A stretch of DNA of 64,000 nucleotides from Candidimonas nitroreducens (GTDB lineage: Bacteria; Pseudomonadota; Gammaproteobacteria; Burkholderiales; Burkholderiaceae_B): NCBI RefSeq assembly GCF_002209565.1, contig NZ_NJIH01000001.1, positions 248,001 to 312,000 on the forward strand, in the 5' to 3' direction. Both the position numbers and the translations under genes were made by a program. Of this stretch, positions 33,903-42,196 are shown one piece after another (the first letter of the stretch is position 1; each line of letters starts with the position of its first letter). The notes beneath the pieces are model-generated. The model was not told the DNA's origin. It saw only the letters and a list, made by a program, of their open reading frames with translations, and did no database searches.

Positions 33903-35597
33903 TTATCTACACCTAAGTGATACAGAATTATTTGCATGATGCGCAGCGATGAAACCAAACGTCAAAGCGGGCCCCAGAGTAAAACCGCCCGCGGGATAAT
34001 TTCCCGCTCCTATACTAGCCATATCATTGCCTACCGAGTACAACCCCGCGATGGGATTGTGCTGATTATCGAGAACACAGGCATTGGCGTCCGTGACCAG
34101 TCCGGCAAAAGTGCTCAGACAACCTGGAACTATTCTCAAGCCATAAAACGGAGCAATCTGCAGTGGCCCAAGGCAAGGGTTGGGCTTTCGAGACGGATCA
34201 CCATAACCGCGATTGAAAGCCACTTCTCCCCGATGAAAGTCTGTATCCACCCCTACCCGGGCGCCCTCATTGAAACGCAAGATTGTTTGTTCGAGCGATG
34301 CCGTCTTTATTCCACATTGCCGCGCCAGATCGGCAACCGAATCCCCTTTTTTCAAGTACCCATTACGCAACCAGGGGCCAATTGGAGCCGGTGCTGGCAG
34401 GACACGCCCCAAGCCCCATCGGCGCAAAGCAGCGTGGTCACATATCAACCATGCCTCCGGCTGTTCCCCCTGTGGGGTTGCATTGAATAGTGCAGTAATC
34501 ACATCGCTATACGAATCCGCTTCGTTGCAGAAACGCTCGCCATTGGAGCGCACCATGATCGTGCCGGGTTTCCCTCGATCGATGCCTAAATGCGGATAAT
34601 GTCCGAAGGTTCCATCGGGCCGCGGAACCAGGGATACCGGGGCCCAGCCCGCCGGCGACTTGCCGTCCATGCGTACACGCCCTCCGGCGCTTTCCCCCAA
34701 ACGGAGCCCATCGCCCGTGTTGGTCGGGGGTGCGGCAGACCAATGTTCCTGGCCTGTGGGCGTGTGTGGGAACATCTGCGCCCTGCGCGCCGTATCCCAT
34801 GGGAAACCGCCCGTAGCCAATACGACACCGCGAGCCGCCCGGATCTCGGTTTCACGGCCTGGCTCGCCTACGCGTGCGCCGACCACGGCACCCTTTTCCA
34901 TGATCAGCGATTGTGCCGGAGACGAAGTCAAGAACCCGACACCCAAATCGAGTCCCGTCTTCAACAACCGGGCAGCCAGTGCATTGCCATTGACCAGATA
35001 CAACCCCCGCCCGTACAACATGCGATCCCACCAGTGACGCAGGACTCTGCGAGCGACATGTAAGAACGAATGCAGCTTTCGAGTGTAATTGAAGAAATGC
35101 GACAGTTCCAGCGTGGCAATTCCCATTCCGAAAGGCGAAATGAGATCCAGCGGCGGCTTGAGCAATCGGATCTGCCGGCCCAACTGACGCCCATCGAACG
35201 GCGCGGCACCCACTGCCCGCTGGCCGGTCGCGGCGCCGGGAGAATGGCCGTGAAAGTCCGGTATCATAGCGCCATTGATGAATTGCAGGCTGGTCTCCTT
35301 CTGAAAGAATTCGACCATTTCCGGGCCTTTCTTCAGATAGGCCTCGATCTTGGCCTCGTCATACCAGGCCCCCAGCTCATGCCGAAGATAGGTGCGACTC
35401 GCCTGTTCGTCCTCGACGCCGGCAGCCCGGGCAAGCGCGTTGCCGGGTATCCACATCCAGCCACCGGACCATGCGCTCGTTCCGCCGATATGCGTGTCTT
35501 TTTCGACAACGACTACGCGCAAACCCAGCTTCGCGGCAGTGACAGCCGTCGCTAATCCTCCGGCCCCCGAACCGATGACTAACAGGTCGCAATCCAT
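33903..35597 (-). CDS. FAD-dependent dehydrogenase, fumarate-reductase/ketosteroid-dehydrogenase fold
   Basis: A 564-residue flavoprotein. The FAD motif is near the N-terminus (LLVIGSGAGGLATAVTAAKLGLRVVVVEKDTHIGGTSAWSGG, about residues 5-46), and the C-terminal FAD contacts are YSVGNDMASIGAGNYPAGGFTLGPALTFG. This fold covers 3-ketosteroid 1-dehydrogenases, fumarate and urocanate reductases and tricarballylate dehydrogenase, all adding or removing hydrogens across a C-C bond next to a carbonyl or carboxyl. There is no export signal or covalent haem site, so a cytosolic dehydrogenase is likely. Start ATG 35597 lies two bases after the previous gene's stop. Confidence 0.88.
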   Translation of the reverse strand: MDCDLLVIGSGAGGLATAVTAAKLGLRVVVVEKDTHIGGTSAWSGGWMWIPGNALARAAGVEDEQASRTYLRHELGAWYDEAKIEAYLKKGPEMVEFFQKETSLQFINGAMIPDFHGHSPGAATGQRAVGAAPFDGRQLGRQIRLLKPPLDLISPFGMGIATLELSHFFNYTRKLHSFLHVARRVLRHWWDRMLYGRGLYLVNGNALAARLLKTGLDLGVGFLTSSPAQSLIMEKGAVVGARVGEPGRETEIRAARGVVLATGGFPWDTARRAQMFPHTPTGQEHWSAAPPTNTGDGLRLGESAGGRVRMDGKSPAGWAPVSLVPRPDGTFGHYPHLGIDRGKPGTIMVRSNGERFCNEADSYSDVITALFNATPQGEQPEAWLICDHAALRRWGLGRVLPAPAPIGPWLRNGYLKKGDSVADLARQCGIKTASLEQTILRFNEGARVGVDTDFHRGEVAFNRGYGDPSRKPNPCLGPLQIAPFYGLRIVPGCLSTFAGLVTDANACVLDNQHNPIAGLYSVGNDMASIGAGNYPAGGFTLGPALTFGFIAAHHANNSVSLRCR

Positions 35598-35599
35598 GG

Positions 35600-36343
35600 C
35601 TACGCCTCGCTCAGCAGGCGCCCTGGACCAATCGGGCCGGAATAGCTCAGCAGCCTCAACATATGCCACATGGCTGCCTGGGTGCTGGTGACAACGGGCA
35701 AGCCAGTCGCGCGCTCCAGAGGCTCGATGATTTCGAGCGTACGCAAATTGGCACAGCTCAGAAAAATGGCTTGTGCATCCGGCCTCACCACGCTCATGGC
35801 CAGTTCCAGCGTTTCATGGGGTGAACACTTGGCATGCTCCTGGGTGCCAAATCCGGCAATATCCGATATCGTGAATCCCCGGCCTTCCAGATATCGACGC
35901 AAATGCGCGTTAAGCCAGGGCTCGTAAGGGGACGCCACTGCAATTCGCCGCACATCCAAATGTTGCAGCGCGCGAGCCACGGCATCGGACGTCGCAATCA
36001 CGGGGATTCCCAGCAAGCTCGACAAGGCCTGGGTCACTTCTTTGTCGCGATCCACGCCGGACTGTACAAACCCGCTGGCGGTACAGCCAAAGCAGATGGC
36101 ATCGACACGGGCATGTTTCAACAGTGTGGCTGCCGGCTCCAATTCGTCGAGCATATGAAGCAGCGTCGGTTCGCTGTCGCAGGTATGCGCGATACGGGTC
36201 GCATGCAACGACATGCCCTTGGGCAAAAGACGTTCGAACTCGTATTCCATGACCGTGTTCCATGACGGAACCACGACGCCAAGACGCATACTCCACTCGG
36301 CAATCTGGAACGGCTCGGATATCGCTTTATTTTTGCTATCCAT
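35600..36343 (-). CDS. Maleate-isomerase / Asp-Glu racemase superfamily protein
   Basis: A 247-residue protein with the two-cysteine active site of the superfamily: Cys84/Cys87 in ICFGCTASGF and Cys197 in FLSCANLRTLEI. The N-terminal RLGVVVPSWNTVMEYEFERLLP matches maleate cis-trans isomerases and arylmalonate decarboxylases, in which PSxNxxxE binds the carboxylate. It therefore probably isomerises or decarboxylates a small unsaturated dicarboxylate. Start ATG 36343 is one base from the LivF stop; longer in-frame starts lie inside livF. Confidence 0.87.
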   Translation of the reverse strand: MDSKNKAISEPFQIAEWSMRLGVVVPSWNTVMEYEFERLLPKGMSLHATRIAHTCDSEPTLLHMLDELEPAATLLKHARVDAICFGCTASGFVQSGVDRDKEVTQALSSLLGIPVIATSDAVARALQHLDVRRIAVASPYEPWLNAHLRRYLEGRGFTISDIAGFGTQEHAKCSPHETLELAMSVVRPDAQAIFLSCANLRTLEIIEPLERATGLPVVTSTQAAMWHMLRLLSYSGPIGPGRLLSEA

Positions 36344-36344
36344 A

Positions 36345-37073
36345 TCAATCCACTCCCATATAGGCCTGGCGCAGGCTATCGTCGCTGGCAAGCTCGACGG
36401 TACTGCGTTGCTGTACAACCCGGCCGCCTTCCAGCACATAGCCGCGCTGGCACAATTCAAGCGCATGCTGGACATGCTGCTCCACTAAAACAACGGTCGC
36501 CCCGGTACGGATGATGCGGCCGAGGGCGGCATACACCTGTTCCACGATGACCGGTGCCAAACCCAGCGAAGGCTCATCCAGCATGAGCAATTTGGGCAAG
36601 CCCATCAGCCCGCGTCCTATTGCCACCATCTGCTGTTGACCGCCGGAAAGCGTGCCGGCCAATTGGCCAAAGCGTTCGGCAAGAATCGGAAACAGCTCGC
36701 ATGCGAAGGCCAGGCTGTCCTTCATGCGCAGCCGGGCTTCTGGTGTCACGGCGCCCAGCTCCAGGTTTTCCTGCACCGTCATAGTCGGGAACAGCTCGCG
36801 GCCTTCGGGCACATAGATCATGCCTCGGCGGGTCATTGCGACTGCAGGTAGGCCTGTCGTATCCTCTCCAAGAAACCGTATCCGGCCGCCGGCCATCGGT
36901 AAAGCGCCCAGAATCGCGCGCAGGCTGGTGGTTTTACCGGCGCCATTGCTGCCAAGCAGGCAGATGGCCTCGCCGGCGCCCACGTCGAGCGACACATCGA
37001 ATACAGCTTCAAACAAGCCATATCGCACACGCAGATTTTTAACGGAAAGAACCGGATCGTTACTCATATTCAT
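36345..37073 (-). CDS. Branched-chain-type ABC transporter ATPase (LivF-like)
   Basis: A 242-residue ATP-binding protein. The Walker A is GSNGAGKTTSLRA (about residues 42-54), the signature TLSGGQQQMVAIGRGLMGLP, the Walker B LLMLDEPSLGLAP, and the switch histidine EQHVQHAL. Together with the LivM-LivG fusion, LivH and a periplasmic receptor it forms a complete HAAT importer. It starts 12 bases after the fusion gene ends. Importers of this family near catabolic genes often carry aromatic acids, amides or urea rather than leucine. Confidence 0.94.
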   Translation of the reverse strand: MNMSNDPVLSVKNLRVRYGLFEAVFDVSLDVGAGEAICLLGSNGAGKTTSLRAILGALPMAGGRIRFLGEDTTGLPAVAMTRRGMIYVPEGRELFPTMTVQENLELGAVTPEARLRMKDSLAFACELFPILAERFGQLAGTLSGGQQQMVAIGRGLMGLPKLLMLDEPSLGLAPVIVEQVYAALGRIIRTGATVVLVEQHVQHALELCQRGYVLEGGRVVQQRSTVELASDDSLRQAYMGVD

Positions 37074-37084
37074 GGATCAGTTCC

Positions 37085-38890
37085 TCACGCCGGGACGGCA
37101 ACAGGCACATGAGCCAACGATCGACCCAAATAGCAGTTGACGACTTTCGTGTTTTCGGCAATTTCAGCCGGCAGCCCGGTAGCGATCACCTTGCCATGGT
37201 CGAGCACGACAATCCGGTCGGATAACCGCATCACCGCGCGCATGGCATGCTCCACCAGCAAGAAAGAGATTCCCTCATCGCGAATCTCCAGGATCTTGTC
37301 GGCAATTTGCGACTGCTCCTGCGGCGTCAAGCCCGCCATCACTTCGTCGAGCAGGATCAGCTTGGGCTCGGTCGCCAGCGCCCGGGCAAATTCCAGCATC
37401 TTGCGATCCTGCAGGGTGAGGCTGGCTGCCGCCTGATCACGCTTTGCATACAGATTGACCTGTGCCAGCGCCGCCAGGGCCGCTTCTTGCGCCTGGGTCT
37501 TGTTCGTATGGCGCGACAGAGCCCCGATCAGCGCATTTTCCATCACCGTCATGCCGCCAAACGGCTGAACCACCTGAAAGGTGCGCGCCACTCCGCGGCG
37601 GCAGACCTCGTGCGGATGCAGGCCGGACAGAGGCTCCTGTCCGAACCGGATGCTGCCATGATCAGGACGGAAGATCCCCGAAATGACATTGAACATGGTC
37701 GTCTTGCCTGCCCCGTTGGGGCCGATCAAGCCAAGGATTTCGCCACGCTTCAAACTGAAACTGACATCGGACAACGCGACCAAGCCTCTGAAGGACAACG
37801 TGACATTATTCACCTGGAGATAGTCATCGATTTCAGTCGACGCTACGGCGGCTCTCACTCCGGCACCCCCTATTTCGACGCGGTGTGCAGGCACGGGCAT
37901 CGCTTGGGTATCGGCAACCTTCGGTGCAGTGGCATCACTGCGCCGACGAGCGTGCAACCACTGCGACACCTTCGGGACAATCCCTTCCGGCATCGTCACC
38001 ACTACCACCATGAGGATCGCACCATACAGCACTTGCTGCAGGGAATAGATACCCGAAGAGCCAAGCGATAATGCGGCACCCAAATGTGCAATGGCTTCAC
38101 GCAACCCGAATAACAAGGCAATGCCAACCGGCGGGCCCAATACGGTTCCCATTCCTCCCACGAATGTTCCAAGCAACAGGTTAAGCGACAGCATCAAGCC
38201 AAAATCCGATTCCGGCTCGACAAAATACAGCAGCACCACATTCATCGCCCCGCCGATGGCAGTCAGGGCTGCGCTCAACAGCGTGACCGTCAGCTTGACG
38301 CGAAATGTCTGTACGCCCAATGCTTCCGCAGCATGCTCGTTCTCGCGCACCGCGCGTAGCCGATAACCCAGTGATGAACGCAGCAAGTACCATGTACCGA
38401 CCGCCGTCAGCGTCAATGCAAGCAGCGTCAGGCCATAGAGCAAAAATGGCGGAAGGCGCAGACCGGACAGTTCCAGGCCCTGGGACCGGCCGAGAAACGG
38501 TGCATTGACGGCGGCGAATCGCAAGGCCTCTGCCAACACCAAGGTCAAACCGCTGAAGTAAATGCCACGCAGCCCGGTGCGAAACACCATCCAGTACACG
38601 ATGGACGCCAGCAGCATCGCGATCACCGCGCCCGTGAGAGCCCCCTGTACAAGAGGCACCCCATGTGCGATGAACAACCAGGCTGCCGCGTACCCGCCCA
38701 CACCGAAAAACGCTGCGTGCCCCAGCGAGATCAAGCCGGTGAGCGCCATGAAGTTCCATGCCAATGCGAGAAACCCAAAAAGGAATATCTGCGTCAGAAG
38801 ATTGATCGTATAGCCACTGCCCCAGAATGGAACCGTGATTGCCAGCAGGGTGAAAATGCCGATGACCTGCAAGGACGGTGCCGTCTTCAT
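37085..38890 (-). CDS. Fused ABC permease-ATPase (LivM-LivG)
   Basis: A 601-residue fusion of two usually separate subunits. Residues 1-320 form the LivM permease, starting with several membrane helices (LAWNFMALTGLISLGHAAFFGVGGYAAAWL) and including the EAA-like loop LRAVRENEHAAEALGVQTFRVKL. After a linker rich in A, P and V (about 325-360), the ATPase domain begins at LQVNNVTLSFRGLVAL, with Walker A GPNGAGKTTMFNVISG and Walker B LILLDEVMAGL. Its signature is LTLQDRKMLEFARAL rather than LSGGQ, as is common for LivG. The ATG overlaps the livH stop as ATGA. Confidence 0.94.
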   Translation of the reverse strand: MKTAPSLQVIGIFTLLAITVPFWGSGYTINLLTQIFLFGFLALAWNFMALTGLISLGHAAFFGVGGYAAAWLFIAHGVPLVQGALTGAVIAMLLASIVYWMVFRTGLRGIYFSGLTLVLAEALRFAAVNAPFLGRSQGLELSGLRLPPFLLYGLTLLALTLTAVGTWYLLRSSLGYRLRAVRENEHAAEALGVQTFRVKLTVTLLSAALTAIGGAMNVVLLYFVEPESDFGLMLSLNLLLGTFVGGMGTVLGPPVGIALLFGLREAIAHLGAALSLGSSGIYSLQQVLYGAILMVVVVTMPEGIVPKVSQWLHARRRSDATAPKVADTQAMPVPAHRVEIGGAGVRAAVASTEIDDYLQVNNVTLSFRGLVALSDVSFSLKRGEILGLIGPNGAGKTTMFNVISGIFRPDHGSIRFGQEPLSGLHPHEVCRRGVARTFQVVQPFGGMTVMENALIGALSRHTNKTQAQEAALAALAQVNLYAKRDQAAASLTLQDRKMLEFARALATEPKLILLDEVMAGLTPQEQSQIADKILEIRDEGISFLLVEHAMRAVMRLSDRIVVLDHGKVIATGLPAEIAENTKVVNCYLGRSLAHVPVAVPA

Positions 38891-39765
38891 TTAGCCCTCC
38901 TGAGCCGTCCAAGCCCTTCGGGGCGAACGAGTAACACGATGAAAATCATGGCATAGATGCCCAGCTGAGCAACTGATGGGCTGAAGATCAAAGTACCCAC
39001 GGCCTCAAATATTCCTATCAGAATGCCGGCGAAGAAAGAGGCAAACACATTCTGCAATCCTCCCAGAACCACGATCACGAAGGCCAGCAGGGCCAGCTCC
39101 ATACCACGGCCGGGATACAGAGTCGTGATTGTCATCAGCATCACACCGGCCAGAGCAGCCAAGGCGAAGCTCAGCGCCATGGTCACTCGGGACAGGCGCC
39201 CCACATCCAGTCCGATCAAAACAGCGCCCTTACGGTTGTCGGCGCTGGCCCGGATGGCCTTCCCCAGCCAGGTTCGCGAAAGAAAGACATGCAGCAGGAT
39301 CACCGCGACCAGGGCCAGCGTACTGGCCACGACCGTTTCGGATTGCAGCACGACACCGCCAAACTCGATGGATTCTCCAGACGAAGGAAGGTAATGAACA
39401 TCAGGGCCAAAGAAAAAACCAGCTATATATATCAGCACCAGCAACAACCCGAAGGTGTAGATGATCTGCATATCTTCAGACATGCTTCCCAATCGGGCCA
39501 TGACCGTATATTGCATGAGATAGCCAAGCCCATAGAACAGTGGCACGGCAATCACGGCGGCCAGATAGGGATGCATCAGGCCACTTTGCGACACCAGCAG
39601 AACGCCGTACATGGCCCACATCACGAATCCGGCATGAGCGAAGTTGACCACCTTCGTCACACCGAAGATCAGTGAAAATCCCATGGCAACGGCACCATAT
39701 ATGCAACCCATCATGGCGCCTGTGAGCAGCATCTGAACAAGAATCGAGGGAGACAACAACTCCAT
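38887..39765 (-). CDS. Branched-chain-type ABC transporter permease (LivH-like)
   Basis: A 292-residue inner-membrane permease with about eight helices. Diagnostic blocks are MLLTGAMMGCIYGAVAMGFSLIFGVTKVVNFAHAGFVMWAMYGVLL near the start, and the EAA-like loop IRASADNRKGAVLIGLDVGRLSRVTMALSFALAALAGVML. It pairs with the LivM half of the fusion downstream. It follows the receptor gene after 11 bases and overlaps the fusion gene by four. Confidence 0.95.
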   Translation of the reverse strand: MELLSPSILVQMLLTGAMMGCIYGAVAMGFSLIFGVTKVVNFAHAGFVMWAMYGVLLVSQSGLMHPYLAAVIAVPLFYGLGYLMQYTVMARLGSMSEDMQIIYTFGLLLVLIYIAGFFFGPDVHYLPSSGESIEFGGVVLQSETVVASTLALVAVILLHVFLSRTWLGKAIRASADNRKGAVLIGLDVGRLSRVTMALSFALAALAGVMLMTITTLYPGRGMELALLAFVIVVLGGLQNVFASFFAGILIGIFEAVGTLIFSPSVAQLGIYAMIFIVLLVRPEGLGRLRRAK

Positions 39766-39776
39766 GTCCGACGCTC

Positions 39777-41057
39777 CTAGCTACGTTTATCCCATGTGGG
39801 AGGCGGCACCACCGGACTCTTCGACGCCATTTCCTTGGGAGCGACCACCGTCAGCTGTTGATCAAGGATCTGGGCAACCACCGGCTGTGCTTTCACGTTG
39901 TCGTGCTTTTCTCCCCACTTGACGCCAAAGGGGATGATCACGTTCGGGTCTTCCCCGAAGGTCAGATCGATGTCGTTGATGGCATGCCATAGCGCTGCAC
40001 GGTCTGGAGATTTGATCTTTTCCAATGCGGCAACCATGGCCGCAGCGGCGCTGAGCGAGTAACCCGCCTGATCTTGGACGGCCACTTTGAATCGAGCCAT
40101 ATAGGCGTCAACCGTCGCTTTCGCGCCGGCAGGCAGCTTCTTGACCATGCTCGGCGTCCAGCCCAACGTGGTCAGCACGTAGTTGGCATCCTTCTTGAGA
40201 TTGCCGACAAATTGCAAATTGGGCGGTGCGCCTGCCGGATGGATATTGGCGAACAGATTCAGGCGCAATTGCTTCATGGCACGCTGGATCAGTACCCCAT
40301 CGGCCGGATACGAGGCCTGGAAAACGACATCCACTTTCTCTGCCTTGAGCTTGTTCACGATGCCTGTGGCTTCGGTCAGCCTGGATGCCGTATAAGCGAT
40401 TCGATCCACAAGTTGCCAGTCACTGATTTTTCCAATGGCACTCTTGAACAGATCGCCCGCCCCTGTCCCATAGGCTAGATCTTCGTGCAGAATGGCTACC
40501 CGCTTGACTGGACGACCGCTGGCCTGCTCCATTTCACGCACGAACTTGACGGCCCGTTCAACCGTCTGTCGGGTATTGATCGCCGCGCAATAGAAATACT
40601 TCAGATTGCGCTCGGTGAGCATGTAATCCACGCTGGTGTCGATCGCAGGTACCTGGTAGCGTTCGCTGACTTCGCTGCCGACACGGGCGGGGCCGCTGGC
40701 TGCCCAACCCAAAATGCCCAGTACATTCTCACGCGTGATCAGGCGTTCGGTTTCCGATGATGTGACGCGCAGATCGCTCTGATGGTCGGCCACGACGAGC
40801 TTGATCTGGGCTCCACCCAGGGAACGGATGCCGCCCGACTGGTTGACGCGGTCGACAACCACCTGGAAGGCGCGATGCGCATCGCGCCCATAATCGGCGC
40901 TGGAGCCAGTCAGGCCGACGACAACTCCGATAGGAATTTCTTTCGGAGCAGCCCTGACGAAACCAGGAGCCAATTGTGCAACTACCGCACCCGCGGTGGC
41001 TTTGAGCAACGCGCGCCGACTGAATACGCCCTTGCTCTGATCAAATTTTCCATTCAT
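39777..41057 (-). CDS. ABC transporter periplasmic substrate-binding protein (LivJ-like)
   Basis: A 426-residue type I periplasmic binding protein. The N-terminus has a twin-arginine type signal (FSRRALLKATAGAVVAQLAPGFVRAAP), so it may be exported folded through Tat. The mature part begins EIPIGVVVGLTGSSADYGRDAHRAFQ, the usual family start. The ligand pocket residues for an alpha-amino group are not obvious, which agrees with a non-amino-acid substrate. It is encoded just before its permeases. It may define the substrate of the whole cluster and would be the best protein for ligand identification. Confidence 0.92.
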   Translation of the reverse strand: MNGKFDQSKGVFSRRALLKATAGAVVAQLAPGFVRAAPKEIPIGVVVGLTGSSADYGRDAHRAFQVVVDRVNQSGGIRSLGGAQIKLVVADHQSDLRVTSSETERLITRENVLGILGWAASGPARVGSEVSERYQVPAIDTSVDYMLTERNLKYFYCAAINTRQTVERAVKFVREMEQASGRPVKRVAILHEDLAYGTGAGDLFKSAIGKISDWQLVDRIAYTASRLTEATGIVNKLKAEKVDVVFQASYPADGVLIQRAMKQLRLNLFANIHPAGAPPNLQFVGNLKKDANYVLTTLGWTPSMVKKLPAGAKATVDAYMARFKVAVQDQAGYSLSAAAAMVAALEKIKSPDRAALWHAINDIDLTFGEDPNVIIPFGVKWGEKHDNVKAQPVVAQILDQQLTVVAPKEMASKSPVVPPPTWDKRS

Positions 41058-41157
41058 GTCTCTCTCCTCATCTTGCTGGGTTTACTGCTTGATCCACGAT
41101 GTTTTCTACACCCTTTTCCTGCCCGAATTCTTCATTCCGGTTTGACCATAACTTACG

Positions 41158-42195
41158 CTAGAACCATACCGTTCCTTGCATGATGGTGCGCGCCGTTCGT
41201 TCGACCTCGGCCGAAGCAATACCACCGTCGGGCTTGGGCTGCGCAAATGCCGTCATCTTCGTACCGGAAGAAACCACCGTCAGTGCCTTCGCACGATCGG
41301 CGTCCGCACACACTTCTGCCACCAAACTCGCAGGCAGCAATCTGGCGGCAGCCAGGCACATCGCTGCAGTCACGGGGACGGTCTGAATGACCCGCCCCAT
41401 TGACACCGCCGAAATTCTGACCTGCTGCGCATGACTCTCTTTGCGATGCAGCAGCACGACCCGCGGGCATGCCGGCGCTTCCGTGTTTGCACTGGCAGGC
41501 GAGGTAGCCACACCTAAGGCTACACTGCATTCGCCGCGAATCCGCTCGATCAGCGCGACTTTTTCCGGATCATCCAGAGAGTCATTGCCAATAACTTCGT
41601 CATACAGCAGGAAAAGATAGGGATGCGTCACGTCCACCAGGCTCGACTGATAAGTATGACCGTCAACGACCATATGATCTCGTTCCGAACCGGTGGGCAG
41701 CAGCCTTCCAAGCACGGCTCCTTCGGGTTCTAGATAACGCGTTTTGACCGTGGCCGGCTGGCCGCGCTCATGCGACTGCATGTCGGCGATCTCGGTTTCG
41801 ACCAGCCCGCCCGTCGAAAGATTGCGCAACCGAATGGGGCCATCCCAGGATGCGGGGATCATGCCTTCTTCAAGCGCATAAACGGGAACCGACGCAGTCA
41901 TGTTTCCACAGGTACCGCTCCAGTCCACCGAGTTCTGGCCGCAAACGATATTGCCAACCGCATACTCGATCATGACGCCGGCCGGGTTGTCCGGGGCAGG
42001 CCGAAGCACCACGACTTTGCTCGTCGTGGGTGTGCCCCCGCCCAACGCATCGGTCTGCACCACTCCCCCGCCGACCAGCCGTACGACTGCAGCATCGCGT
42101 GCCGAATCTTCTGCTGGCAGGGACTCAGCCAGCAGCACAGGGCCGCGACTCGTTCCCCCTCGCATCAGTATCACTTTGGCACACAGGATGTTCAT
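41158..42195 (-). CDS. PrpF-family isomerase/tautomerase
   Basis: A 345-residue member of the PrpF (DUF453) family, built of two diaminopimelate-epimerase-like halves. The N-terminal MRGGTSRG motif (11-18) and Cys96 in the SGTCGNMTASVP segment match the active-site layout of 2-methylaconitate isomerase and 4-oxalomesaconate tautomerase (GalD). Such enzymes move a double bond in an unsaturated di- or tricarboxylate. The ATG at 42195 lies one base after the ThDP-gene stop. Although prpC-prpD are in the same window, this gene is 27 kb away and clearly belongs to a different operon. Confidence 0.9.
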   Translation of the reverse strand: MNILCAKVILMRGGTSRGPVLLAESLPAEDSARDAAVVRLVGGGVVQTDALGGGTPTTSKVVVLRPAPDNPAGVMIEYAVGNIVCGQNSVDWSGTCGNMTASVPVYALEEGMIPASWDGPIRLRNLSTGGLVETEIADMQSHERGQPATVKTRYLEPEGAVLGRLLPTGSERDHMVVDGHTYQSSLVDVTHPYLFLLYDEVIGNDSLDDPEKVALIERIRGECSVALGVATSPASANTEAPACPRVVLLHRKESHAQQVRISAVSMGRVIQTVPVTAAMCLAAARLLPASLVAEVCADADRAKALTVVSSGTKMTAFAQPKPDGGIASAEVERTARTIMQGTVWF

Positions 42196-42196
42196 G

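Noticed and set aside
41158-42195. Assignment of the PrpF-like gene as part of the methylcitrate cycle
   Set aside because: It lies 27 kb from prpCD in another operon, and PrpF needs AcnD, which is absent; PrpD alone does not require it.
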